Counted from the first letter of the stretch, positions 1 through 7,305 are shown. The stretch is DNA of 9,183 nucleotides from Gammaproteobacteria bacterium (GCA_027001815.1 JALTLT010000463.1:1-9183); one strand, 5' to 3'. The notes: generated by a model not told the origin, from the sequence alone. Made by a program: numbers and translations.

Positions 1-482
1 GTCCGGAGCATGTCACCACCGGCGCCCAGAACGACATCCAGCGGGCCACCGAGATCGCCCGCAACATGGTCACCCGCTGGGGCCTCTCCGAGCGGCTGGG
101 TCCGCTGGCCTACGGCGAGGACGAGGGCGAGGTCTTCCTGGGGCACTCGGTGACCCAGCACAAGCACATCTCCGACGAGACGGCGCACGCCATCGACGAG
201 GAGGTGCGGCACATCGTCGATACCGCCTACGAGCGCGCCAGGCAGCTTCTCGAGGAGAACATCGACAAGCTGCACGCCATGGCCGAGGCGCTGATCAAGT
301 ACGAGACCATCGACAAGGATCAGATCGCCGATATCATGGGGGGGCGCCCGCCCCGCCCCCCCGAGGGATGGGAAGAGCCCGCCCCGTCCAGCGGCGGAGC
401 CGGTGCCGCCGGCGGCGCGGCCGGAGAGAAGGGCCGCCGTCCTTCCGACGGCTCCATCGGTGGGCCGGTAGGGGAGCACTGA
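1..482 (+). CDS. ftsH: FtsH, ATP-dependent zinc metalloprotease (3' end only)
   Basis: This is the last 159 codons of FtsH, open to the left window edge in the frame that begins at base 3. FtsH is an inner-membrane AAA+ protease that degrades misassembled membrane proteins and short-lived regulators. Visible here is the end of the peptidase domain: a TTGAQND motif at visible residues 5-11, whose Asp is by family knowledge the third zinc ligand, followed by [17 protein letters not shown] and a GEVFLG segment. After these come the helical stretch with SDETA, the KYETID region and the PPEGWEEP motif typical of proteobacterial FtsH. The AAA+ domain, the HEXXH motif and the membrane segments lie outside the window. 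The C-terminal tail of about 30 residues is rich in Gly, Ala and Pro and looks disordered, as FtsH tails usually are. folP follows on the same strand after 214 bp, the order common in gammaproteobacteria. Confidence 0.97.
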   Translation, partial: PEHVTTGAQNDIQRATEIARNMVTRWGLSERLGPLAYGEDEGEVFLGHSVTQHKHISDETAHAIDEEVRHIVDTAYERARQLLEENIDKLHAMAEALIKYETIDKDQIADIMGGRPPRPPEGWEEPAPSSGGAGAAGGAAGEKGRRPSDGSIGGPVGEH

Positions 483-486
483 CACT

Positions 487-503
487 CCGCCACCGGTCGG
501 CGG
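487..503 (+). terminator. Weak hairpin just after ftsH
   Basis: CCGCC (487-491) pairs with GGCGG (499-503) around a 7-nt loop, four bases after the ftsH stop. There is no U-tract, so it may be a processing or attenuating stem-loop rather than an intrinsic terminator. Confidence 0.25.
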
Positions 504-640
504 GCCTCGTTCCCCGGGGTCGCGGTTGTCGGGGCGGCCCGGGTGGGAGAGGGCGATGACGGGCGCGCCGTGAGCGTCGCTCTGCGGTACAGCCACAGGG
601 GTGCGGGGGACCTCCCTCGCGCCCCTCTCGTTTTCCGGCA

Positions 641-657
641 GGGGGAGTCCATCCCCC
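641..657 (+). other. Inverted repeat upstream of folP
   Basis: GGGGGA (641-646) and TCCCCC (652-657) form a perfect 6-bp stem with the 5-nt loop GTCCA. It lies in the ftsH-folP gap, 27 bases before the folP Shine-Dalgarno sequence. It could be a leader stem-loop of folP. No clear sigma-70 promoter was found in the gap. Confidence 0.35.
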
Positions 658-684
658 GGAGCAGAGGTGGGGGACGAAAGGAAC

Positions 685-690
685 AGGAGG
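685..690 (+). promoter_or_regulatory. folP ribosome binding site
   Basis: A perfect AGGAGG lies 6 bases before ATG 697. It decides the folP start against the in-frame ATG at 601, which would add 32 residues unlike the family. Confidence 0.85.
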
Positions 691-696
691 AGAAGC

Positions 697-1539
697 ATGG
701 GCGAGGTGCTCGATTGTGGCGGGAAGGTGCTCGATCTCTCACGGCCGGTGGTGATGGGTATTCTCAACGTCACCCCCGACTCCTTCTCCGACGGGGGACG
801 CTACGGGGACCTCGGGCGTGCCGTGGTGCGGGCCTGGGAGATGGTCGAAGAGGGGGCCGCCATCATCGACGTGGGCGGAGAATCGACCCGCCCCGGCGCC
901 GACCCGGTGGAAGAGGAGGAGGAGCTGAGGCGGGTGATCCCGGTGATCGAGAGGCTCGTATCGGAAGAGATCCCGGTTCCCCTCTCCATCGACACCAGCA
1001 AGCCGGCGGTCATGCGTGCCGCGGCGTCCGCCGGCGCCGGCATGATCAACGATGTGCGCGCCCTGCGCGAGCCGGGGGCACTGGAGGCGGCGGCGGAGAG
1101 CGGTCTGCCGGTCTGTCTCATGCACATGCAGGGAGAGCCCCGATCCATGCAGCAGGCGCCCGTCTACGAACACGTGGTGGCGGAGGTGACCGCCTTCCTG
1201 CGGGAACGTATCTCGGTTTGCATCTCCGCGGGGATCCCCCCCGAACGGCTGGTGGTCGATCCCGGTTTCGGTTTCGGCAAGACGCTCCGGCACAACCTCA
1301 CCCTGCTGGCCCGTCTCGATACCTTCCAGGTGCTCGGCATGCCGCTGCTGGTGGGCATCTCCCGCAAGCGGATGCTGGGCGAACTCACGGGCCGCGAGAT
1401 GGAGGATCGGATGCCCGCCGGTCTCGCCGCCCACCTGCTTGCGGTGGAGCGCGGCGCCCGGATCGTCCGCACCCACGATGTGGCCCCCACCGCCGATGCC
1501 CTCAAGGTGTGGCTGGCAGTGAGGGAGATCGGGGATTGA
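697..1539 (+). CDS. folP: Dihydropteroate synthase
   Basis: This cytoplasmic enzyme condenses 6-hydroxymethyl-7,8-dihydropterin pyrophosphate with p-aminobenzoate to give 7,8-dihydropteroate, a step in folate synthesis and the target of sulfonamides. The product is 280 aa, the usual length for a bacterial FolP with its single TIM barrel. The family motifs occur in order: MGILNVTPDSFSDGG at residues 20-34 (diphosphate loop), GGESTRPGA at 60-68, SIDT at 97-100, INDV at 117-120, DPGFGFGK at 188-195 (pterin site), GISRKR at 220-225 and RTHDV at 258-262. All look intact, so it should be active. The start at ATG 697 is chosen because a perfect AGGAGG precedes it and because family members begin shortly before the MGILNVTPDSF motif. 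It lies between ftsH and glmM on the same strand, a conserved gammaproteobacterial arrangement. Confidence 0.97.
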   Translation: MGEVLDCGGKVLDLSRPVVMGILNVTPDSFSDGGRYGDLGRAVVRAWEMVEEGAAIIDVGGESTRPGADPVEEEEELRRVIPVIERLVSEEIPVPLSIDTSKPAVMRAAASAGAGMINDVRALREPGALEAAAESGLPVCLMHMQGEPRSMQQAPVYEHVVAEVTAFLRERISVCISAGIPPERLVVDPGFGFGKTLRHNLTLLARLDTFQVLGMPLLVGISRKRMLGELTGREMEDRMPAGLAAHLLAVERGARIVRTHDVAPTADALKVWLAVREIGD

Positions 1540-1599
1540 ATGGTCGTCGAAGAGGGGCGTCCTGGCCCTTTTCGACAGCGGCAGCCGCAGACTCGGTTT

Positions 1600-1643
1600 C
1601 CGTTTTCTCACCTGTCGTGGTGACGGCGACTCATCGAAAACGG
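1600..1643. repeat. Nested inverted repeat in the folP-glmM gap
   Basis: The outer arms CCGTTTTC (1600-1607) and GAAAACGG (1636-1643) are perfectly complementary over 8 bp. Inside the left arm, TCACC (1608-1612) pairs with GGTGA (1619-1623) over a 6-nt loop. The result could be a stacked stem with a 12-nt bulge on one side. There is no U-run beyond it, so it is not a standard terminator; it may be a protein site or a weak folP transcript end. Confidence 0.35.
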
Positions 1644-1712
1644 TGATCTCCTCCTCCATCGTGCTCCGCACCGTATGCCGGCCGGATCTCCCTCGATGGG
1701 AACCGTTCACAG

Positions 1713-1738
1713 CCCGCTGCGGCGGGTTGTGCCAGAAT
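1713..1738 (+). promoter_or_regulatory. Possible extended -10 promoter of glmM
   Basis: TGCCAGAAT at 1730-1738 fits an extended -10 element (TGn before CAGAAT), about 60 bases before the glmM start. No good -35 is present at normal spacing: TTCACA at 1706-1711 is 21 bases away. A short stem, CCCGC (1713-1717) with GCGGG (1722-1726), overlaps the would-be spacer. The call is weak. Confidence 0.25.
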
Positions 1739-1785
1739 GGCGTGAACTCCCTTCGGGGATCGGAAACCGTGTGATGGTACAGACA

Positions 1786-1792
1786 TAAGGAG
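1786..1792 (+). promoter_or_regulatory. glmM ribosome binding site
   Basis: TAAGGAG lies 9 bases before GTG 1802 and supports the GTG start. Another GTG at 1797 is out of frame. Confidence 0.75.
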
Positions 1793-1801
1793 AGAAGTGG
1801 C

Positions 1802-3142
1802 GTGGCGGAGCGCAGATATTTCGGTACGGACGGGGTGCGCGGCAGGGTCGGGGAGGAGCCGATCACCGCCAGGTTCATGCTCCAGCTCGGCTGGGCCGCC
1901 GGGCGGGTCCTCTCCCGACACGGTGGTGGTCGGGTGGTGATCGGCAAGGATACCCGTATCTCCGGCTACATGTTCGAGTCGGCCCTGGAGGCGGGGCTGG
2001 CGGCCGCCGGTGTCGACGTGCTGCTGCTCGGCCCCATGCCCACTCCCGCCATCGCCTATCTCACCCGCACCATGCATGCCGATGCGGGTATCGTCATCTC
2101 CGCCTCCCACAATCCCTACTACGACAACGGGGTCAAGTTCTTCTCCGCCACCGGCCACAAGCTGCCCGACGAGGTGGAGGAGGAGATCGAGCGGGAACTG
2201 GACCAGCCCATGCGGACGGTGGATTCCTCCGAACTGGGCAAGGCGGGGCGGGTGAACGACGCCGTTGGCCGCTACATCGAGTTCTGCAAGGGGACCATCC
2301 CCTACCACATGAACTTCAACGGTCTGAAGGTGGTGGTGGATTCTGCCAACGGCGCCACTTACCACATCGCCCCCCAGGTGTTCGAGGAGCTGGGTGCGCA
2401 GGTGGAGGCGATCGGCGTCGAACCGGACGGTCTCAACATCAATCTCGATTGCGGCTCCACCAGGCCGGCGCGGTTGCAGCAGAAGGTGCTGGAGAGCGGC
2501 GCCGATATCGGTGTCGCCCTGGATGGCGACGGTGACCGGTTGATCATGGTGGACCACAAGGGCGAGGTGGTGGATGGCGACGAGCTGCTCTATATCATCG
2601 CCCGCTCCCGCCAGCAGATCCGTCGCCTGCGTGGTGAGGTGGTGGGTACCCTGATGAGCAATCTGGGGCTCGAACACGCCCTGCAGAAACTGGACATCCC
2701 CTTCAGCCGCACCAAGGTGGGCGACCGCTACGTGATGGAGCGGCTGCAGGCCACCGACTCGGTGCTCGGTGGCGAATCCTCCGGGCACATCATCTGTCTC
2801 GACTGCACCACCACCGGCGACGGAATCATCTCCGCCCTTCAGGTGGTCGCCGCGATGGAGGAGAGTGGCGAGAGCCTGAACGCCCTCAAGTCGGGGATGC
2901 GCAAGTATCCCCAGCAGCTCATCAATGTGCCGGTCGGCGAGGGTTTCGACCTGGAACATCGGCAGCTACGCCAGGCGGTGGCCGAGATCGAGGCGGAACT
3001 GGCGGAGCGGGGCCGTATCCTGCTGCGCGCCTCGGGGACCGAGCCGGTGATCCGGGTGATGGTGGAGGGGCAGGATGCCGACGAGGTGGCGCGCCTGGCC
3101 GGGCAGCTCGCCGACGTGGTGCGGGAGGTGGCGGCGGGCTGA
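1802..3142 (+). CDS. glmM: Phosphoglucosamine mutase
   Basis: GlmM interconverts glucosamine-6-phosphate and glucosamine-1-phosphate, feeding UDP-GlcNAc synthesis for peptidoglycan and lipopolysaccharide. The product is 446 aa, the normal family length, and has the four-domain architecture of alpha-D-phosphohexomutases. The N-terminus holds FGTDGVRG (residues 7-14). The active-site loop ISASHNP (99-105) carries the phosphorylated serine at Ser102, the same number as in E. coli GlmM. The magnesium loop DGDGDR is at 241-246, the sugar-binding GGESSGH at 323-329, and the phosphate-binding [10 protein letters not shown] at 409-418. Nothing is missing. The start codon is GTG, chosen because translation from it begins directly with the family N-terminus and a Shine-Dalgarno sequence precedes it. 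A 262-bp gap separates it from folP, so it may have its own promoter. It converges with the cbb operon after 87 bp. Confidence 0.97.
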   Translation: MAERRYFGTDGVRGRVGEEPITARFMLQLGWAAGRVLSRHGGGRVVIGKDTRISGYMFESALEAGLAAAGVDVLLLGPMPTPAIAYLTRTMHADAGIVISASHNPYYDNGVKFFSATGHKLPDEVEEEIERELDQPMRTVDSSELGKAGRVNDAVGRYIEFCKGTIPYHMNFNGLKVVVDSANGATYHIAPQVFEELGAQVEAIGVEPDGLNINLDCGSTRPARLQQKVLESGADIGVALDGDGDRLIMVDHKGEVVDGDELLYIIARSRQQIRRLRGEVVGTLMSNLGLEHALQKLDIPFSRTKVGDRYVMERLQATDSVLGGESSGHIICLDCTTTGDGIISALQVVAAMEESGESLNALKSGMRKYPQQLINVPVGEGFDLEHRQLRQAVAEIEAELAERGRILLRASGTEPVIRVMVEGQDADEVARLAGQLADVVREVAAG

Positions 3143-3146
3143 TTCC

Positions 3147-3165
3147 GCCCTCCTCAGCAGAGGGC
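3147..3165. terminator. Hairpin between convergent glmM and the aldolase gene
   Basis: GCCCTC (3147-3152) pairs with GAGGGC (3160-3165) around a 7-nt loop, four bases after the glmM stop. On the plus strand it is followed by CTCGATTTCC, a poor U-tract. It is a candidate glmM or bidirectional terminator. A second small inverted repeat, GACCTC/GAGGTC (3208-3220), lies just past the aldolase stop. Confidence 0.35.
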
Positions 3166-3229
3166 CTCGATTTCCTGGTCGCCCATCGACTTGATTTCGC
3201 TCTCCAGGACCTCGGAGGTCGGGCCGCGT

Positions 3230-4462
3230 TCAGGAGGTGGGGGCGATCACCTGGAGGTGTGTGCCGCGGTCGATGGAGAGATCGGGGGCCGCGCGGTAGG
3301 CGGTGGCCAGATGGGAGCCCACCTGGGGTTGCAGCCGACGCCTGACGAACTCCTGGTGACGGGGATGGTTCTGGAAGGCCCGGGCGGCCTCCTGGTTGAT
3401 GAAACGCACCCGCCAGACGAAACGGTAACCGCTGCCCTCCCGCGTCAGCGCCTCGCCGGTGAAGATCTCGCGCACCCCGGGGATCCTGCCCAGCACCCGG
3501 CGCGCCTCGAGCATCACGCCGCTGGCCTGTTCCTCGGCGACGCCCTCCATGTTGTACGCCACCAGCAGTTCGGCGGGGTCGCAGGGCCGGCAGCGGGCCA
3601 GCACCTCGGCGGCACGACCGGCGGTCCCCCACAGCCGGAGGCAGCGCTCCACCTCCTTGCCGATCGCCTCCTTCACCCCCTTCTTCAGATCGGTGAAGCT
3701 CCCGGTGCGGTCACTCTTCACGCGCGCCCGCATGGTCTCGGCGGCGATGTCGGAGAGGGCGGTGAAGTAGTTGATCTTGGCGACCCCGAATGCGGTGAGA
3801 CGGCGGTACTGGTCCTCGTTGAGACCGGAGCCGCCGTGGATCACCAGGGGGATGTCCACGGTCTTGTGGATCTGCTTGAGGCGCTGGAAGTCGAGCTTGG
3901 GCCTTCCCTTCAAGCGCCCCTGGACGGTGCCGATGGAGACGGCGAGGAAATCGACACCGGTGCGTTCCACGAAGACCCGTGCCTCGGCAGGCGTGGTCAG
4001 TGCGGTCTCGCCGGGATGCTGGAGTGCCCCTTCCCCCTCCTTGCCCGCCACGTAGCCCACCTCGCCCACCACCGGGATACCGCAGGCGTGGGCCATCTCC
4101 ACCACCTCGGCGGTTGCCCGGATGTTGTCGGGCAGTTCGAGGTCGGTGGCGTCCAGCATGAGGCCGTTGCAGCCGAGGCGGATCGCCTCGATTGCCGATT
4201 CCAGGCTTTGCCCGTGGTCGAGCTGGATCGCCACCGGAATCTCGGCCCGGCGGGCCGCGGCCTCCACGGCGGGCATCATCAGCTCGAAGTCGTAGTGGGC
4301 GAAGTGGGGTTCGGCGACACTGAGGATCACCGGTGCCCTGCACCGTTCGGCGGCGCCGATCACCGCCTCCAGGAAGTCGAGACTCACCAGATCGAAAGCG
4401 CCTACCGCGTAGCTGTTCTGGTAGGCGTGGTGAAGCATGTCCCGCATGGCTACCAGTGGCAT
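3230..4462 (-). CDS. Class II aldolase family protein (FBA/TBA type) fused to a C-terminal Dabb domain
   Basis: The product is 410 aa. Residues 1 to about 285 resemble class II, zinc-dependent ketose-bisphosphate aldolases of the KbaY/GatY/Fba type, which cleave or form fructose- or tagatose-1,6-bisphosphate. Visible are AYQNSYAVGAFDL (13-25), QLDHG with general base Asp82 and zinc ligand His83, IHGGSG (208-213) with zinc ligand His209, and KINYFT (229-234) for phosphate binding. The third ligand, His180 in KbaY, sits in a GTxHG motif; here it reads GTVQG with Gln181. The usual GSHLP-like loop is also altered, to DATDLEL (104-110). Residues about 299-390 look like a Dabb (stress-responsive A/B barrel) domain, with IPGV (327-330) and HPRHQEFV (366-373). 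ATG 4462 is preferred over GTG 4495 because AAGAGG lies 7 bases before it and family members begin with MPLV. As last gene of the RuBisCO operon it would fit Calvin-cycle aldolase (cbbA), but activity is uncertain. Confidence 0.85.
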   Translation of the reverse strand: MPLVAMRDMLHHAYQNSYAVGAFDLVSLDFLEAVIGAAERCRAPVILSVAEPHFAHYDFELMMPAVEAAARRAEIPVAIQLDHGQSLESAIEAIRLGCNGLMLDATDLELPDNIRATAEVVEMAHACGIPVVGEVGYVAGKEGEGALQHPGETALTTPAEARVFVERTGVDFLAVSIGTVQGRLKGRPKLDFQRLKQIHKTVDIPLVIHGGSGLNEDQYRRLTAFGVAKINYFTALSDIAAETMRARVKSDRTGSFTDLKKGVKEAIGKEVERCLRLWGTAGRAAEVLARCRPCDPAELLVAYNMEGVAEEQASGVMLEARRVLGRIPGVREIFTGEALTREGSGYRFVWRVRFINQEAARAFQNHPRHQEFVRRRLQPQVGSHLATAYRAAPDLSIDRGTHLQVIAPTS

Positions 4463-4469
4463 GGCGGTT

Positions 4470-4475
4470 CCTCTT
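4470..4475 (-). promoter_or_regulatory. Ribosome binding site of the aldolase-Dabb gene
   Basis: Read on the minus strand, AAGAGG lies 7 bases before ATG 4462. This decides the start against the in-frame GTG 33 bases upstream. Confidence 0.65.
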
Positions 4476-4511
4476 CTCTCCGTGGCCGCCGGCACGATGG
4501 GGGCAGGATGA

Positions 4512-4871
4512 TCAGGATCGCTCCCTCAGCAGAAGTTCCAGTTCCTGCTTCATCACCTCGAGCGAGCGGGCCCGGTAGCGGCTGGCGGCGAAGTGGTAGT
4601 AGTTGAGCTTGCAGCGCACCGGCAGGTGCAGGGCGCTGCGCTCCCGGTCCTCGAACTCGATCCAGGCCAGGATGGGCAGATCGTTGCGACGCGTGTCGGC
4701 GCAGATCCACTCCTCCTTCTCGAGGATCATGGCCAGCCCGGGCCGGTCCGGAAACTCGATCCGGATCGGCAGGGAGAGGTGCAGTCGCGCACGGCGCCAG
4801 AGATTGTAGAGGGGCGCCGGCACCTCCGTGCTCCTCTGGACGTAGTAGGGAACCTCGTGCACGCGGCTCAT
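4512..4871 (-). CDS. Unrecognised 119-aa protein in the RuBisCO operon
   Basis: I do not recognise this family. The ORF starts 30 bases after the cbbO stop and ends 49 bases before the aldolase start, on the same strand, with GGGAG 6 bases ahead of its ATG, so it is very likely a translated operon member. The product has no signal peptide, no membrane segment and no obvious nucleotide- or metal-binding motif; its only cysteines are Cys57 and Cys87. It is rich in Arg (about 17) and aromatic residues. Alternating hydrophobic stretches (35-57 and 65-92) look like beta-strands and are followed by a charged helix at 99-118, so the predicted shape is a small alpha/beta cytoplasmic protein. Its position after cbbQO suggests a role linked to RuBisCO or its activase, but that is only guilt by association. 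Confidence 0.75.
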   Translation of the reverse strand: MSRVHEVPYYVQRSTEVPAPLYNLWRRARLHLSLPIRIEFPDRPGLAMILEKEEWICADTRRNDLPILAWIEFEDRERSALHLPVRCKLNYYHFAASRYRARSLEVMKQELELLLRERS

Positions 4872-4901
4872 GGCCGGCTCCCGGTTCGGCGCAGGCTCTC
4901 C

Positions 4902-7232
4902 TCATCGGGTAAGACTGGCAAAGAGCGTCGGCAGCTTCTCCGGCAGGCGCTTGACGTTGTCGATGATGGTGTAGTTGGTTGCACCGAAGATCCTCGACAC
5001 ATAGCGGTCCGCCTCCGGGTCCAGGGTCAGGCAGTAACTGAGGATGCCGCTGCGACGCAGCTCCTCGGCGGCCTTCTTGGCGTCCATGCGCAGGTACTGG
5101 GGATCGCGCTCGTCGATGTCGGCGGGCTCGCCGTCGGTGACGATCAGCAGCAGCTTGTGTTTCTCCTGCCGGTGCATCAGGTGCCAGCCCGCGTGGCGCA
5201 TGGCCGCGCCCATGCGGGTGGAGAGCCCGCCCTTCATGCCGGCCAGGCGGCTCTTCACGTCGGCGTCGAGCTGCTGCTCGAAGTCCTTGAAGCGGTAGTA
5301 CTGCACGTCGTGGCGGCCGTCCGAGGCGAAGCCGTGGATGGCGAAAGGGTCGCCGATGCCCTGGATGGCCGTGGCCACCAGGGCGCAGGCCTCGCGGGTC
5401 AGTTCCAGCACCGTCTTGTCGCTGCCGCGCACCGTCTCATTGGTGGATTCCGACAGGTCCAGCAGGATCAGCACCGCCAGGTCTCGCCGGTTGAGCACGT
5501 GGCGCATGGTGATGCGCATGTCCGGCTGCAGGCCGATGCGCAGGGTCACCATGGCATCCACGGCGGCGTTGATGTCCAGCTCGTCGCCGTCCTCCAGCTT
5601 GCGCTGGCGGGAGACGCCCTGGGGCCGCAGGCGGTCGATGATCTGCTTGATGCGGTGGGTGACCCCCTTGTGCTCGGTGAGCACCCTGTCGATCAGCTCC
5701 GGGTCGCCCCGGCCCTGGCGCCGCTCGTAGACCGTGGCCCAGGCCGGGCGGTGGAGCTGCACCTGGTAGTCCCACTCCGGGTAGTGGACGGGGTCGGAGA
5801 CCGGCTCCTTGCCCTCCATCTCGTTGTAGGAGACGCCCTCGTCCTCGTAGGGGAAGAGTTCGGTGGAGAGGATCCACACCTCCTGGGCGTCGTCGCCCGC
5901 GGTCTCCACGTCGATCTCGTTGACGAACTCCATCAGGCTGACCCGCTTGCGCACCTGGCGCTGGCTGGCCGGGATGTAGGCGGTGCCTTCGTCCCACTTG
6001 AACTCCTCGGCCATCCAGATGAAGCGGTTGTCGTCCCGGTAGGGGATATGGAGGCTCTCCAGGATGCGCAGGCTGGGCATCTCCCTGCGCCGGGTGAGGA
6101 GGTTGAAGAGGTCCAGCCCCAGGTCCACCGAGAAGGCGGTGTCCATGCGGCGCTCCTCGACATTGGCATGGAAGCGTTCGACGATGGTGTCCACCTCGGC
6201 ATCGCCGGTGGACGCCCCGGGATCGAGCAGGGCGAGCGCGGTCTTCTCCAGCAGGTGCATGCTGGGGTGCTCGTAGCCGCGCTCGCCGGGCAGGTCCATG
6301 AGCTGTCGCCAGAGGCCGGCCATGCCCGGGAATTCGCGGGCCGCGCAGTATTCCACCCGGGCGTCCTCGAGGTAGCCGATCAGGTACTGCTGGGCGGGGG
6401 AGAGCGCCTGGGCGTCGATGGGCGCCCGGGTATAGACGATGTGGGCCGCCATGTGGGCAGCCATGGCGCGGTAGAACTCGTGGCCGTTCAGCCCGCCGAT
6501 GTCGTCCACGGCGTCCGGCAGGTGCAGGGCGTGGCCCTCGATGAAGGGCCGGAAGCCGAGATAGTCGGCCGCGGTGGGGCGCAGGAAGAAGTCGCGTCCC
6601 CAGAAGGCGCGCAGGTACATGTTGAGGCGCCGCTGCTCGTCGATGAACAGGGTGCCCTTGCGCTCCTGCTGGAGCACTGCCCTGGCGTCCTCGCTCTCCA
6701 GGCCGAAATAGGCGGCCTGCCTGGGCAGGTCGCGGCGGTAGGCCTCGGCACCGAAGTCCACCCAGCGGCGCAGGCCGGAGAGGGTGAGCTTGGAGAGCAG
6801 CTCGTCCAGCACGCCCAGCATGGGCCGCAGGCCGCGCGGGGCACGCGCCACCAGGCGATGCAGGAGCTGCAGGTAGGCGCGCAGCAGCTCCGGATCGCCC
6901 AGCCGGCGGGCGGCGGTGGGCAGGGTGGAGAGCATCAGCACCAGCACCTCGCCGGAGACCATGGAGGCCAGCTTCATGGTGGCGGTGACCACGTCGCGGA
7001 TGACGTCCTCGCCGCACTCCCGCACCACCAGGGGCAGCTCGTCCAGGTAGGTGACCACCAGGGCCGGGCCCTTGCCCAGCCGCACCATGCCGCGGGCCCC
7101 GTCCAGGTAGTCCTTGAGGCCCTGCGGTGACATCAGGCGCGCCGCCTCGTGGACGGTGCCTTCCAGGGTATCGGCCAGTTCGGGCGCGGCCTCGATCAGC
7201 TCTTCTCTGTACTCTTCGAGCTCGACGCTCAT
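4902..7232 (-). CDS. cbbO: CbbO, VWA-domain RuBisCO activase subunit
   Basis: CbbO is the adaptor of the CbbQO RuBisCO activase: by family knowledge one CbbO binds a CbbQ hexamer, and its VWA domain contacts RuBisCO so that inhibitory sugar phosphates can be released. The 776-aa length is usual for the family. The N-terminal 550 residues are the long alpha-helical CbbO/NorD-like region, including a His-spaced stretch with His251, His260 and His264. The C-terminal VWA domain spans about 584-774 and keeps a complete MIDAS: DLSES (Asp592, Ser594, Ser596), Thr672 in GGLSTRMG, and Asp700 in TDGEP. The protein therefore looks functional. The ATG at 7232 is supported by AGGTG five bases upstream. 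It follows cbbQ after a 73-bp gap. NorD is a relative, but the RuBisCO context settles the call. Confidence 0.95.
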   Translation of the reverse strand: MSVELEEYREELIEAAPELADTLEGTVHEAARLMSPQGLKDYLDGARGMVRLGKGPALVVTYLDELPLVVRECGEDVIRDVVTATMKLASMVSGEVLVLMLSTLPTAARRLGDPELLRAYLQLLHRLVARAPRGLRPMLGVLDELLSKLTLSGLRRWVDFGAEAYRRDLPRQAAYFGLESEDARAVLQQERKGTLFIDEQRRLNMYLRAFWGRDFFLRPTAADYLGFRPFIEGHALHLPDAVDDIGGLNGHEFYRAMAAHMAAHIVYTRAPIDAQALSPAQQYLIGYLEDARVEYCAAREFPGMAGLWRQLMDLPGERGYEHPSMHLLEKTALALLDPGASTGDAEVDTIVERFHANVEERRMDTAFSVDLGLDLFNLLTRRREMPSLRILESLHIPYRDDNRFIWMAEEFKWDEGTAYIPASQRQVRKRVSLMEFVNEIDVETAGDDAQEVWILSTELFPYEDEGVSYNEMEGKEPVSDPVHYPEWDYQVQLHRPAWATVYERRQGRGDPELIDRVLTEHKGVTHRIKQIIDRLRPQGVSRQRKLEDGDELDINAAVDAMVTLRIGLQPDMRITMRHVLNRRDLAVLILLDLSESTNETVRGSDKTVLELTREACALVATAIQGIGDPFAIHGFASDGRHDVQYYRFKDFEQQLDADVKSRLAGMKGGLSTRMGAAMRHAGWHLMHRQEKHKLLLIVTDGEPADIDERDPQYLRMDAKKAAEELRRSGILSYCLTLDPEADRYVSRIFGATNYTIIDNVKRLPEKLPTLFASLTR

Positions 7233-7269
7233 GCTTTCACCTCTGCATGCGGGGGAGGGGATCCGCCAT

Positions 7270-7298
7270 CACCGGTGCCGGTCCGCAGGCCACCGGTG
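7270..7298. repeat. Twin CACCGGTG palindromes between cbbQ and cbbO
   Basis: Two copies of the 8-bp palindrome CACCGGTG lie at 7270-7277 and 7291-7298, 21 bases apart start to start; each is followed by CC, giving a 10-bp direct repeat. The two palindromes can also pair with each other as one 8-bp stem with a 13-nt loop. They sit in the 73-bp cbbQ-cbbO gap. Confidence 0.45.
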
Positions 7299-7305
7299 CC
7301 TCGCA

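Noticed and set aside
739..1947. Long minus-strand frame opposite folP and the start of glmM
   Set aside because: Composition is biased (Arg, His, Pro, Gly), it has no family motif, and it runs across two certain genes on the other strand.
1631..2959. Minus-strand frame of 442 codons opposite glmM
   Set aside because: It is antisense to an intact glmM with all active-site motifs; the translation is His/Gly/Asp-rich without domain character.
3208..3220. GACCTC-G-GAGGTC as a terminator for the cbb operon
   Set aside because: The usable stem is only about 4 bp with a 5-nt loop, and no T-tract follows on the minus strand, so it is not convincing by itself.
3191..4606. Plus-strand frame of 471 codons opposite the aldolase gene
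   Set aside because: It mirrors codon bias of the minus-strand gene and shows no recognisable domain.
4593..7130. An 845-codon open frame on the plus strand opposite cbbO
   Set aside because: It is a shadow of high-GC cbbO and the 119-aa gene: low-complexity His/Val/Gly/Leu composition, no recognisable motif, and it overlaps well-identified genes entirely.
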